A stretch of DNA of 64,000 nt, taken from NCBI GenBank assembly GCA_002786025.1, contig NHNW01000014.1:186001-250000 (forward strand), read 5' to 3'. This document shows, in pieces, positions 24,687-34,259 of the stretch (position 1 is its first letter; each line of letters opens with the position of its first letter). The notes under the pieces are model-generated. The model saw only the letters and a list, made by a program, of their open reading frames with translations. It was not told the DNA's origin and made no database searches. Made by a program: the position numbers and the translations under genes. This DNA comes from Zasmidium citrigriseum (Eukaryota > Ascomycota > Dothideomycetes > Mycosphaerellales > Mycosphaerellaceae).

Positions 24687-25262
24687 CTATGCGTATCAGT
24701 ACTCGGCCACTATCGCGAGGTTGGGTGGTGGGATGGAGGGTTTACCGTGCCAGTGGTGTTGGACGACGGGCGGTAGTGGACTTTGGGGCACCTGGAAGGT
24801 AGTGTTTCGTTCGAGGTCAGTCCCCGAAATGCGAAGTGATCAGAAGAGCGCAAGCGAGGAGCCCGCGACGAAAGCCGCCGCCGCAAGGATGTGCGGCTTA
24901 GCGCGTTTGCTGCGCATGTGACAAACGAGTCCGTGCGCCTTCCACAGCACTCCTTCGTGCCGGACACCTGACATAGACCGACTAAAAGGTAATCAATTGC
25001 GGAACTTTGGGCTGAAATCCATGCTTTTCCATGATCGCTGTCTTCTATGTGTGTTGGCAGGTTCCACTCATCTACCAGCTGAAAGCCAACTGACTTCGCC
25101 GGCTTCAAGATCTCGACTACACCATCAGTGTATGGTACGCTCCAAGAAAGATACGTGCTCAGCCGCGATTCCCTACTCCGCCCAGGCGAAGCACTCACTC
25201 GAGTCCTGGCCAGCCATCTTTACTCAACCCCCAAGCTTCATTGACCTATCAGAAGACAGCCT
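24687..25262. other. Spacer between tandem 2EXR paralogues
   Basis: About 575 nt holding the promoter of paralogue 1 and the 3' flank of paralogue 2. Small frames on both strands are not convincing. Confidence 0.5.
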
Positions 25263-25793
25263 TCAACTTCCTCGCTTCCGCACGATGACCCCACCTCGCA
25301 CCTCATAGTTCAGCAACTCATCCCACGTGACCCAGCGAGTCTCCACCTCTCCGTGCACCTTAATTGACATCAGAAGCGCGTCCTTCCTCAACGCCGAGCC
25401 GCGAAACTGCTCTCTCAGTTTAGTGAAACCCTCCATCTCGTCATTGAACGTCCGCTCCCAAAAGGTCCTCGCCGATGTGAAGACCCTCTTTGTGGCCATG
25501 GAACAGTACACCGTCCGGAGAGCACGTAATTTTGGCTTATCGAGGCTCATCAAGAATTGCCGCGCGGCGCGAGAGCAAGAGCAGCGGAAGGTGATGGCTC
25601 CGTAGTAGATTGGCAGGGTTTCGCTGCGGATCTGCCGGTTGGTCTGCAGGAGTGCGGGTTCTTTGACGTGGTATTTGGCGCAGTTGATGTCGACGACAAG
25701 ATCGTTCTGCAGCAGCGCGAGGTCGTAGATCGAGTTGCGGATTTCGGCGGGTAAGTCGAGGAAGGTCTTTTCGCTCGTGTCCTCGCGCGTCAT
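25263..25793 (-). CDS. 2EXR/F-box-like domain protein, paralogue 2
   Basis: A single-exon protein of 176 residues starting MTREDTSEKTFLDLPAEIRN. It aligns along its length with the neighbour at 24094-24686: FLDLPAEIRNSIYDLALLQ, EPALLQTNRQIRSETLPIYYGAITF, FRGSALRKDALLMSIKVHGE, RWVTWDELLNYEVRGG. Unlike its paralogue it has no intron at the PIYYG position. Function unknown; the N-terminal motif suggests protein-protein interaction. The pair arose by tandem duplication followed by clear divergence. Confidence 0.85.
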   Translation of the reverse strand: MTREDTSEKTFLDLPAEIRNSIYDLALLQNDLVVDINCAKYHVKEPALLQTNRQIRSETLPIYYGAITFRCSCSRAARQFLMSLDKPKLRALRTVYCSMATKRVFTSARTFWERTFNDEMEGFTKLREQFRGSALRKDALLMSIKVHGEVETRWVTWDELLNYEVRGGVIVRKRGS

Positions 25794-26031
25794 GCTCTGA
25801 CAGGGGACATTAGTTTGGGGATGTTTTAATCGGAAGACACATGCTCACGACATTGGCTAGGTGCTTTGGCGACTGTATCAGTTGTGCTGTCGCTTGTGTT
25901 GGCTTCGGTGGTGTCGAGCTGAGTCGGAGGTTGACAGTTGAGAGAATCAATAGCGAGCAGTCCAGCAAAGAGCCCCGGAATATTCCCCGTCGGCATGTGA
26001 CATTCAGCAAGTGCCATTGCTCGATCACATG

Positions 26032-27012
26032 CTAGAATATCATTTTCTTGGTGCGATCTCCGAGAGCAGCGGGCTTCCGGCTGTCATTTGCACGTGCCTC
26101 TCGCTGCTTAAACTCCCTCTTCTGCTCGTCCTCCTTCTTCTTCTCGGCCGCAGTACCTCCCTTCGCCAACTTCGCCTTCTTCTTGTTCTCCATGCCCTCA
26201 AGCATCTTTGCCCTCTCAATATCCTCCACAAACGCCTTGTTCTCCTTCCTCGTCCTCCGGATCTCCTGCTGTGTCCTTGCCGCCCGCTCGGCATTCTCAT
26301 TCGCAATCTGCTCTGTCAAGTGATTCCACTTGAAGCCCTTCAGATACTTCATATTCCACAGATCGTCATGGTAGAAGTTTCCCTTCTTCCCGCCGATGAT
26401 GTTCCCGTTCAGGGTCTCTGCAGCGATCTGCGCTTCTTTCTTGCTCTTGAACTCTACCCAGCCGTCTGTGAACGACTTCTTCTTGTTCCCGCCGTTTTTC
26501 ACTCGTTTCGTATGCGCTGCGTGGTCTTCCGGGGTCAGGAATATTCGTCCGAGACCTTTTCGTGCGTGTGGTTCGAGGAAGTGTTTGAGGGTTTGCGGTT
26601 TCATGAAGGGAGGTACTCGGGAGATGTAGACGACGCCGGACTTGCGTACTGCTTTCTCTGCCGCCTCAAATTCCTTCTCTGCTTTCGACTTCTTGGGCTT
26701 TATTCTGTCGTGATCTGATCTTTCGGCGTCCTTCTCGTCTTCCTCTACTTCTTCTGCGTCGAGGTCTTCCGCTGAAGCAAACTTGTCGAAGTTGAATCGA
26801 TCATCTACGCTCTTCTTTACAACATCTCGAGGCTCCTCTTCCTCGTCTAGCCCATCGAAAGAAGCCTCTGACTCTGTGTCGACTTTGCGCCGCTTGTTGG
26901 AATGTCCGGCGATCGCTCCTCTACCAGCTTCTTCGTCCGAGTCGTAGCCATTTCCAACATCCTCATCGCTCTCGTCGCCGTCCAGGAACTCGTTGCGCTT
27001 GCGAATCGACAT
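26032..27012 (-). CDS. ESF2: Pre-rRNA-processing protein Esf2 (ABT1 family)
   Basis: Single exon, 326 residues from the ATG at 27012 (MSIRKRNEFLDGDESDEDVG); upstream frame extension has no ATG. An acidic N-terminal third is followed by an RRM-like domain at about 132-235: GVVYISRVPPFMKPQTLKHFL, KSFTDGWVEFKSKKEAQIAAETLNG, then WNMKYLKGFKWNHLTEQIA, the ABT1/Esf2 signature. The C-terminus is a Lys/Arg/Glu-rich helix. Esf2 acts in the nucleolus in the small-subunit processome, aiding 18S rRNA processing and stimulating the helicase Dbp8 in yeast. Length and order match the family. Confidence 0.95.
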   Translation of the reverse strand: MSIRKRNEFLDGDESDEDVGNGYDSDEEAGRGAIAGHSNKRRKVDTESEASFDGLDEEEEPRDVVKKSVDDRFNFDKFASAEDLDAEEVEEDEKDAERSDHDRIKPKKSKAEKEFEAAEKAVRKSGVVYISRVPPFMKPQTLKHFLEPHARKGLGRIFLTPEDHAAHTKRVKNGGNKKKSFTDGWVEFKSKKEAQIAAETLNGNIIGGKKGNFYHDDLWNMKYLKGFKWNHLTEQIANENAERAARTQQEIRRTRKENKAFVEDIERAKMLEGMENKKKAKLAKGGTAAEKKKEDEQKREFKQREARANDSRKPAALGDRTKKMIF

Positions 27013-27473
27013 CTTGACGTGGATATTCAGAATCACAACTTTGATCTCGAAAATGTGAGGTCTCGACGACTGGTCGCAAAGCTAACGGGTGTCACCGCCG
27101 CTAGTACTCCCCTGCCAACTTTGAGCTTAATGCTCGGGGAAGGCGTGGGGGCGACCACGACCTCACTTCAACCGTTCAACTCCAACTCACCTTCCACAAT
27201 GTCCACCCTATCGATCAGCTCGGCGAGCAATTTGCTCTCAATTTAGATACTTGACAATACGCGAGTGGACAAGGTGCTCTTCAGACTCGCTTAGCAATGA
27301 ATGACAAGCTCCGAACACGGTGAGCATCGCGACCCGCATCGAAAGTGCGACTGACATCACACAACGCATGCGGCTGAACATTAGATGTTCGGAGAATCTG
27401 CAGCTTTTGAAAGGGTATTTAGTTCCTGTACTTCGAGAGGAGGCTGTCTACCTAGCAACTTTACCCTACGAAA
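27013..27473. promoter_or_regulatory. Divergent promoter region ESF2 / small secreted protein
   Basis: About 460 nt between divergent start codons. No specific sites recognised. Confidence 0.4.
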
Positions 27474-28061
27474 ATGTTGGCGACCGCAATTCTCACCTTT
27501 CTACTCCCTATCCTTGCTTTTGCTCAACACGATCCTCTCCTTGACAACAAGACCACACCAGCTCTCAATATCACGGCAATCGATGGCGTCCATGGCTCTT
27601 CAGTCCTCCAATGTTGGCAACTAGAGCCATTCACTGTCAACCAAACACCCGGACTCGAAGGGACACTTGCCTTGAACTTGGGCAACACAAGCAACGCAAC
27701 ATACTCCGTCATTGGAGGCAGGACCAATGCTGGACTGCATAATGCTCCAGTGCCACAGTATGCCTCAACGACCACAGGATTATGCAAAAGTACTAATGTT
27801 CCCAGGCTGGTGTTCTTTGCATCGGGGCTAATCCGGCTATCAATCCCCAACACCACTCAAGAAGCCTGGGTCACTGGTGGCAAGTACGGATTGATCTTTG
27901 CTCAAGACACGCCGGACAAGAGTAAATACGGTCATCTCACAGAATATGTGGGCGACGAAGCTACGATTGCTCTAGCAGTGCCATTAGCACCAGGCGAGGA
28001 ATTGAAGCACAAGGTTTTGCATTCGGGAGGCTGTACGTGGCGGGAAATGGCTGGATTATGA
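27474..28061 (+). CDS. Small secreted protein of a conserved-looking fungal family
   Basis: Starts MLATAILTFLLPILAFAQ, a signal peptide. A 48-nt intron (27758-27805) has a strong branch sequence TACTAAT and a CCCAG acceptor; removing it joins NAPVPQ to LVFFASGLIRL and gives 179 residues. The intron is a multiple of three with no stop, so unspliced mRNA would also be translatable (195 residues). Conserved-looking blocks are SVLQCWQLEPF, GLHNAPVPQ and WVTGGKYGLIFAQDT, and there are several N-glycosylation sequons. The beta-rich layout is cupin-like at most; no catalytic motif is visible. It faces the kelch gene tail-to-tail with 29 nt between the stops. Confidence 0.8.
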   Translation: MLATAILTFLLPILAFAQHDPLLDNKTTPALNITAIDGVHGSSVLQCWQLEPFTVNQTPGLEGTLALNLGNTSNATYSVIGGRTNAGLHNAPVPQYASTTTGLCKSTNVPRLVFFASGLIRLSIPNTTQEAWVTGGKYGLIFAQDTPDKSKYGHLTEYVGDEATIALAVPLAPGEELKHKVLHSGGCTWREMAGL

Positions 28062-28090
28062 GCTATGGTCTACCTAGCTATGGAGACTTT

Positions 28091-29174
28091 TCACCACCAG
28101 CTGTGCCCAGGCGTATACACCTGAAATACATTCGTCGGTCCAAAACTCTGATGAACTCCACCTCCAGGGATGTAGATGCTTCCATCTTTCACAGCTGCGT
28201 ACGTTCCATGGACAGGCAATGGCATCTGTTGGAGAGTCGCCCAGCTATCGGATTCGACATCGTACACCTCCGTCTCGTTGAAGACCCCACTCGCGACTTC
28301 AGGATTCCCCTCGCCCCCGAAAGTATACACCTTCTTCCCAACAGTCCCAAAAGAAATACCGCCTCGCGGAGTCGGGATCCTTCCCTTCCTGAGAGTCCAT
28401 CCAGCCTGCTGATCGTTCAGATCCAGAGCAAAGACGGTATCTCTCCTTCCCCCATTCGGTGCCGTCGTGGCATTTATTCTCCCTCCCAGGACGTAGAACA
28501 CATCATCGACCAGCGCAGCCGCGACATGATCCCTTCCTTCCGGCAACCTCGCTGCAGTAGCCGGCGGATCGCTCCAGCTATCAGTCTTTGTGTAGACCGA
28601 GACGACATCAATCGTCGTGTACTTGCCCCCAATGTACATATCCAACTCCTTCAGCCCGCCAGCAAGATACACTTTACTCCCATGTGTGACAACAGCCGCA
28701 CTCCCTCTCGAGTGCTTCTCCGGGATAGTACCTAGCTGCGTCCAAGAATCCGTCTTCGGGCAGTACACATACGCAGCATTCGCATCTGCCAGCCAATTCC
28801 CACCTTTGAAGTGACAGTCCGCCGAGAACGTACATCTTGTCATCCACGACTGCAACGTTTCCGTGATTGATTGCATGCGGTAAAGGAGCCACGCTTCGCC
28901 ACTTCTGCGTTTCGATATCGTAGGATTGGACCATGGATGTCGTTATCGCCCCTAGAGGGTTATCGGGTAGTGTCTCGTTGATGATACCGCCGAGGAGGTA
29001 GACGGACCCGTCGAGGTAGGCTACGGTATCTTCTTGACGGGGTTGGATTGGAATCTTGGTCGTGTTCGACCATCCTGGTTGTGGGTGGTGAGGGCTCCAG
29101 TGCCATGGTGGATGGGCTTCGGTTAGACTTAACCATAGAACACCTCCTGTGAGGACGGTGTGTTGGAGCAGCAT
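28091..29174 (-). pseudogene. Secreted kelch-repeat (galactose-oxidase-like) protein, apparent frameshift
   Basis: The ATG at 29174 opens MLLQHTVLTGGVLWLSLTEA, a signal peptide, followed by kelch units (SVYLLGGI, KMYVLGGL). Near 28800-28822 the kelch pattern jumps by one base to another frame, which continues GGNWLADANAAYVYCPKTDSW and then KVYLAGGL, VFYVLGGR, KVYTFGGE and SIYIPGGG to a stop at 28091. No GT-AG intron of workable size can join the two frames. Together the parts make a full kelch beta-propeller of about 360 residues. Either a single-base indel has broken a real gene or the sequence has an error. Kelch propellers mediate binding; oxidase activity is not evident. Confidence 0.7.
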
Positions 29175-29441
29175 GACTGTGAAGAACTAGGTCCGCAGAG
29201 TCTTTGAGGGTCGCAAAGGTCTAGGCTATGGCTTCAACTCTTGTGTGCATCTGCCTGCTGAGAAAGCATCGAAGGATGCGCCGCTATGCTTTGTGCCTGC
29301 AGATCATCTTCCATAAGGTCCATGTTTGCGAGACATTACGTCTGGGACGTATACTGTCGTACATTTCGTTTCGCGATTCTCAATCTGCAAGTCCCGTGAG
29401 AGAAACGTTAAGAAACCGTTCCATACGTCGTTCAACAAACA

Positions 29442-30164
29442 TCAAGCTGGAATCATCCCCTCCCCAAAACTCCCAACCCTCAACGCACTATCCTGCCCCT
29501 CCGTGTTCTCCAACGAATACTCTCCATCGACTTGCACGCACCAACAGGTGCCCGGCGTCTGATTCGACTTGCCCTTCCAATTCCAGACCGCAACTGTGGC
29601 ATTCGTCGAGTTCGTCCAGTAGTTGTATGAATCGCACATCGCCACGCAAGTGTCGAGAGAAGACTGATATGCCGTAAAGAGGTTCTGATAATCTTGTTTG
29701 GAAGAATCGAGATAGCTGTCGCAGACCCGGGTGTATTTGAGGCGGGAAAGGGGGCTGATCCAGTCTTGGCCGGCTTGAGAGGAGCACTGAGAGGATGGGG
29801 TCGAGGTTGAAGAGGCAGTTGCTGTGATTGTCGTTGGTGATGTCGAAGCGTTGCCACTCGTTGCTGTTGTATGGCAACGCGTCTTCGAGGCCAAAATTCC
29901 GGCAAGTGTGGCAGCAATGATAGCACCGATCAGTGCGATTGTGAGACATAACGTCGAGAGCCGTAGACCGAAGATTCGTCGTGGCTGACCAGAGTGTTCC
30001 TGCGTCTCCACTACGAAATATGACTTGTCGTTCTCATGATTCGATGAGATTGTGGACGATCCGTTTCTCGAGTGTGTCTCCAGGCCAGGTTGTAGGACTT
30101 CCAAGCCGGGCTGAACGGCCTGAAGACCTTCTTCAGCCCGGTACTTTGGTGGAAAGGCTGGCAT
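29442..30164 (-). CDS. Single-pass (type II) membrane protein with Cys-rich ectodomain, paralogue 1
   Basis: Single exon, 240 residues. A cytosolic N-terminus of about 68 residues is followed by one transmembrane helix (LCLTIALIGAIIAATLAGIL, about 72-91), a Ser/Thr stalk, and a Cys-containing ectodomain at about 128-220: CSSQAGQDWISPLSRLKYTR, VCDSYLDSSK, DTCVAMCDSYNYW, TPGTCWCVQVDGEYSL. The ectodomain resembles PAN-like domains in Cys spacing but I do not assign it firmly. It is clearly paralogous to the protein at 32467-33246, and both are minus strand on either side of a methyltransferase gene. It probably lies at the plasma membrane facing out; ligand unknown. Confidence 0.8.
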   Translation of the reverse strand: MPAFPPKYRAEEGLQAVQPGLEVLQPGLETHSRNGSSTISSNHENDKSYFVVETQEHSGQPRRIFGLRLSTLCLTIALIGAIIAATLAGILASKTRCHTTATSGNASTSPTTITATASSTSTPSSQCSSQAGQDWISPLSRLKYTRVCDSYLDSSKQDYQNLFTAYQSSLDTCVAMCDSYNYWTNSTNATVAVWNWKGKSNQTPGTCWCVQVDGEYSLENTEGQDSALRVGSFGEGMIPA

Positions 30165-30493
30165 CAGTGACGATAAGTTTTATCGAAACCGCGATTGAAT
30201 GCCCGGCATGAGCAGAGGAAATGGATCAGTATACCGTCAGTCCACGCGGCGCTTGTGTCTCGCGCTGTGCCGCAACATTTATAGCAAGCGCCGAAGCTGC
30301 ACATCAAACAATCAACGAACATGTAGCGTAGGCGCCAAAACCAAAAGAGCGGCCCACATCTCGAGACCTGTTACCGTTCATAGTCTGCATCCTCGTCAAA
30401 TGTGCACGAGGCCGTTTTGTTGCTCCACCCAAATAAACCTTTATGGGGGCCTGGTCTTCTGCTATTCGCCAACTGTGGTTCTTTTGACTCCCC
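30165..30493. other. Spacer
   Basis: About 330 nt between the methyltransferase stop and the membrane-protein start, both minus strand. No feature recognised. Confidence 0.4.
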
Positions 30494-31903
30494 TCACAGG
30501 TCTACCAGACGTTCGATCGCCAGCTCCACACAATCGAACCCAATCTTCTTGCCGTACTCGAAGCCCAGCTGACGATACTCGTCCTGATGATTCTTCACAT
30601 GGCCCTCCACGAGTCGACGGATGAAACCCTCATCATGCTTGTCAACAAGGTCGAGTAGCCAGTTGTCCACGATGATTTCAGCCATTGCCTTGATCGACTG
30701 GGCCACAGAGCCGAAGTCCGTGAAATCCAGATGTGCAGGAACAAGTGAAAGCGTCGTCCGATGCTCGCCGAACGCAGATTTTTTCGCCCATTGCATAGCC
30801 TCTGACAGCACAGCTCCATGGTGTTGGGGTCCGAAGCCGAGAAGCAGACGTACTGCATTCACGATGCGAAGGACATCGTTCGAAGGGCTCGCCTGGAGGA
30901 TCGAGAGACGTTTCACTTCTGGTGAAGTCGATATGCATGCTTCGAGGATATGTCCAGGGTCAGAACTTGAGTCAAGTGCCCAATCCAGCCGGATGCAGTC
31001 TTTGTGACCTTGTGGATATTTTTCTCGCTGCGTCGACATCTTCGTGAGCGTCCAATCGACGTTGTCAAGGGTCGAATGTAATCTGCGGCGCGTGAAAAGC
31101 GCTTGCCAGCTCTTCTGACTAGGTAACGAGCATGGAAAGTGGCGGTAAGGATGCTTATACGGGCCCAGTAGTGGTTCATTGGTGGTCCGCTTGGCGATCA
31201 TGAAAAACTGTGGTTCAGGCTCAATCTCCAACTCGCCTTCTGGAGAGAACACGCTTTGTTCGCAGATCACAGGTACCAGGCCGGCTTCTCGTAGAATCTC
31301 GATCCATCCTCCAACGGGAAAGGTGCTGTCCTTGATGACCTTCTCACCCATGAAGCTGTGATGAAACGACTTGCCTGTCGGTTCAACTTCGTACCCATCT
31401 GCCACGGGGAAGTCGTTGAAGTCGATCGTTCCGAAGAGGAGGTAGCCTCCTGGTCTCAACCAACTTGCCATACGCACAGCCATTGCCTGGTTGTACGTAG
31501 ATGGATGCATGAGCAGTACCAGGGTGCAGATTATGGCGTCCAATCGATGTTCTGCTGGATCGTATTCCATGGCGTCTGTTTGAATGAAGACACCACTGGG
31601 TACATTTCGGCTTGCCTCATCGATCATGTTGCTCGACATATCAATGCCCGTGATATGCATACCGGCTCGGGCAAGTCTTTGAGCATTAGGGATTCCAGTA
31701 CCGCAGCCGAGGTCAAGTACAGAAGAGCCTTCAGGAAGGAGGGAGGCAAGCTTGTCCAGATATCGGAGCTGAAGGCTGCTTTGTGAGTAGACTTTGTCGT
31801 AGGTGCTGTCCAGGCCATCGAAGAGCGTCGAGGTGGGGTTGACTGAATTGACTTTCCCATTAGATGAGTGGCAGGTGCCATTGTGCTCGGTCATGGACGG
31901 CAT
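30494..31903 (-). CDS. Class I SAM-dependent methyltransferase
   Basis: Single exon, 469 residues. The Rossmann methyltransferase core lies at about 35-240: motif I SVLDLGCGTGIPNA (61-74), acidic post-I HITGIDMSSNM (83-93), then DAIICTLVLLMHP and SWLRPGGYLLFGTIDF (motif III-like). After about residue 245 comes a second, mostly helical region of about 220 residues with no motif I can name. The first domain is of the UbiE/small-molecule type; the substrate is unknown. No signal peptide. It lies between two paralogous membrane-protein genes on the same strand; whether they work together is unproven. Confidence 0.85.
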   Translation of the reverse strand: MPSMTEHNGTCHSSNGKVNSVNPTSTLFDGLDSTYDKVYSQSSLQLRYLDKLASLLPEGSSVLDLGCGTGIPNAQRLARAGMHITGIDMSSNMIDEASRNVPSGVFIQTDAMEYDPAEHRLDAIICTLVLLMHPSTYNQAMAVRMASWLRPGGYLLFGTIDFNDFPVADGYEVEPTGKSFHHSFMGEKVIKDSTFPVGGWIEILREAGLVPVICEQSVFSPEGELEIEPEPQFFMIAKRTTNEPLLGPYKHPYRHFPCSLPSQKSWQALFTRRRLHSTLDNVDWTLTKMSTQREKYPQGHKDCIRLDWALDSSSDPGHILEACISTSPEVKRLSILQASPSNDVLRIVNAVRLLLGFGPQHHGAVLSEAMQWAKKSAFGEHRTTLSLVPAHLDFTDFGSVAQSIKAMAEIIVDNWLLDLVDKHDEGFIRRLVEGHVKNHQDEYRQLGFEYGKKIGFDCVELAIERLVDL

Positions 31904-32466
31904 AGCGCGAGCCTTGGATGAAAGTCACCTGTTGCTTTGCAAACCTGCGGAGGTCCATACAGGCTTCCTTATAAGCACTCCCTGAGATCATCACCTTGAA
32001 ACTAGCATTGGAATGCAGCCTCTTTGGGTTGGTATCCGGTCTTGGTCTAGGAGACGTGGTTCAAAGGGAGCAGTCGACGGTGCAACTCCAAAATTGAGCC
32101 ATTCTTCATCGAGTATGCGCAGGCAACCAATGGTAGGGAACTCTTGATTTTCATTACATGTGCCTGTTCACAAGACGCGATGTAGAAAGCTCTTGCGGCA
32201 TCATCTTGCTGCTGACTAGCCATAGACATGATCAGTGTTGTACGGAGAAGGTCGATTTGATTCAGCGCCCATACCGCAGGTGGAAGGACTAAAACGACCG
32301 ATGATTTTCGTAGCTTGGGCGCCAGAAAGAGAGGTATCAGAGGGGCGGTGAGGATCGATGTGAACATTATGATTCCCTTTCCAGTGACTGCTTCATTACT
32401 CGTCTCGTTCGGCCATATGTTCGAACGAGCACAGGGCTTCCGTGTTGCTCCATAAAGATCGATTTT
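31904..32466. other. Spacer with one weak frame
   Basis: About 560 nt. A 106-residue minus-strand frame (32047-32367) has a hydrophobic start but no family resemblance, so it is left uncalled. The rest is presumed promoter and 3' UTR. Confidence 0.4.
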
Positions 32467-33246
32467 TCAAGAGGGGATTGAGCTCTGGTCGTAAGATCCC
32501 AGCAGCAGAGCAGAGTCATGTCCTGTCGCCTTCGAGAGAACGTAGCTTCCATCGACATGAATGCAAAAGCAGGTGCCAGGAGTTTCATCCTGACTGCCTC
32601 CCCAGTTCCAAACGGCCACAGTCATGTTCTTCGTCCCGGACCAGAAATTATAGCTGTCGCAAGAGCTAATGCAAGTATCGAGGTATTCCTGGTGACTGGT
32701 GAAGATAACAGAGTATTGTTGCACACTATTGTCCAGGAGCGTGTTGCACACTCGAGTGTATCCTAGCTGTGACCTTGAGCTCACCCAGTTCTGCCCCGAC
32801 GATGCTTCACATGCAGATGTGATCGATGCGACGGGAGGAAGCGTAGACGTAACCGTGGAGGCGCTGGTGACTGTGAGCGTTACGGTGCTTCGTGATGCTT
32901 GACTGTCTTCGCCGCTGGTAGCTGAGCCGCTGGGGCAGTGGAGCTGTGATGCAGTCACGCCGGCAACGATGGCCGCAATGCATGCGACCACGAGAGCAAG
33001 CAGCAGCCAGAAAGTGGTCGCGCGGAGACCGCAGACAGTCCTTCCATGGGCTTGAGCTAGGGAGCTTGGTTCCTTGCCCTCATTGCTTGACTTTTCGTCA
33101 GTGATGACCGGATAGCGCGATTTCGCCGTCGTTTCCATTCGTTGCACTCCTGGTTGACAGACTTCGGGAGCGTTGATGACCTCGACGACCTCAAGACCAT
33201 CTTCTGTGGGCCCATTGTGCCCAGCTTGCGGGTACCGTACGTCCAT
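32467..33246 (-). CDS. Single-pass (type II) membrane protein with Cys-rich ectodomain, paralogue 2
   Basis: Single exon, 259 residues. Cytosolic N-terminus of about 76 residues, one transmembrane helix (TFWLLLALVVACIAAIVAGV, about 78-97), a Thr/Ser-rich stalk, then an ectodomain at about 143-240 matching paralogue 1: SGQNWVSSRSQLGYTRVCN, LDTCISSCDSYNFW, MTVAVWNWGGSQ, ETPGTCFCIHVDGSYVL, DSALLLGSY. The shared Cys pattern and WNW motif show a common ancestor; the cytosolic parts are unrelated in detail. Orientation is inferred from the single internal helix and a Cys-rich, sequon-bearing C-terminus. Confidence 0.8.
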   Translation of the reverse strand: MDVRYPQAGHNGPTEDGLEVVEVINAPEVCQPGVQRMETTAKSRYPVITDEKSSNEGKEPSSLAQAHGRTVCGLRATTFWLLLALVVACIAAIVAGVTASQLHCPSGSATSGEDSQASRSTVTLTVTSASTVTSTLPPVASITSACEASSGQNWVSSRSQLGYTRVCNTLLDNSVQQYSVIFTSHQEYLDTCISSCDSYNFWSGTKNMTVAVWNWGGSQDETPGTCFCIHVDGSYVLSKATGHDSALLLGSYDQSSIPS

Positions 33247-34259
33247 GATGAAGGGCGCAGCGAGGGAAGATAAGAAGGGATGCCTGCGAGTGTCGATGTT
33301 ATGCTTGTTTTTGACGGCACGTAGCCTTTCCTCACGCTGGCTTTTCCTTACGATGGTCGCAGCCTTTGGCGTTCATTGATCTGCATGTTCCTGTGTGTGG
33401 CTGCATCGGCCTGAATGGATTTATGTAGTCGTGATCATCTGCCAGTCTGCGGCATTTGACTGGTAGTCGGTGCTCATCGCCAGATTGATGACTCTCGGGC
33501 AAGCAAGAAAGTGATCCTCCTACCTCAGTATCACAGCCTTCTGCTGGAGATTGCAAGCAGTAGTTATCAGTCCCAAGACAGCCTCTCGTTGCGGCTCCGC
33601 CTTTGGGGCGGAGATTGCCCTGGAAAGCTGAAGCCACATTCGTGCTGATCAGGCTGGTATTGGCCTGGATTTGCACAGCGACATTCTGTGCCGCAGAGGC
33701 TGCATGCTGCGGCCGCAAGAGCCAAGCTTAGGCACCGTCTGCTCGTTGTTCATTCGTGGGGCTGATACCGCCTTGAGGCTCTGCGCTCTCGATGGAGGCC
33801 GTCAAGGCCGTGTGTGGCAATAGTCGGCCTCTTTCGATGTGATCGATGTTGCATCGCATGGTGCTTCCCGTCGATACCTTCTTGGAGAGGCTGCTGGTCT
33901 TCATTTCGCACCTTCTAAAATGACTGATCAACATTCACAATCGCGCATGGAGCGCGACCAGCTGCAGATCTGAGGCTCTCGCCGGGAAAGTCGTGGTGGA
34001 CTGAGACGTGTTGCCAGAGTGCTTGGGGCGAGGAACATGGAGGAGCCTTGATATCAACGACACATGAGAGAATCAGAAGAACGTGTGATAGATGGAGGAA
34101 TGTGACTTTGACGATGATTGTAATGATACAGATGAGACGAGAGCTTCCGCAAGAAGCAGAAGTGAGGAAGGAACGACGCGGAATCAGGTCCGACAAGCTC
34201 GAGCCAATCACAGCAAGCCCATTCGAATTTACATTTGGCTGCAATTCAGAGCTCTTCAC
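33247..34259. other. Spacer between membrane protein and TRM2
   Basis: About 1 kb between divergent genes. The TRM2 frame stays open to 34092, but residues upstream of 34260 look like translated leader. Minus-strand frames of 128 and 68 residues lack domain content and are not called. Confidence 0.4.

Noticed and set aside
28037..28735. 232-residue plus-strand frame
   Set aside because: Antisense to the kelch gene, whose repeats are clearly conserved on the minus strand.
28800..28832. Mini-intron joining the two kelch frames
   Set aside because: The only GT...AG pair spans about 30 nt, too short for splicing, and being a multiple of three would not fix the frame.
32047..32367. 106-residue minus-strand frame with hydrophobic start
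   Set aside because: No family resemblance and no supporting context; could be a very small gene but the evidence is too thin.
33332..33718. 128-residue minus-strand frame with several Cys
   Set aside because: No signal peptide or domain; Cys spacing irregular; likely chance.
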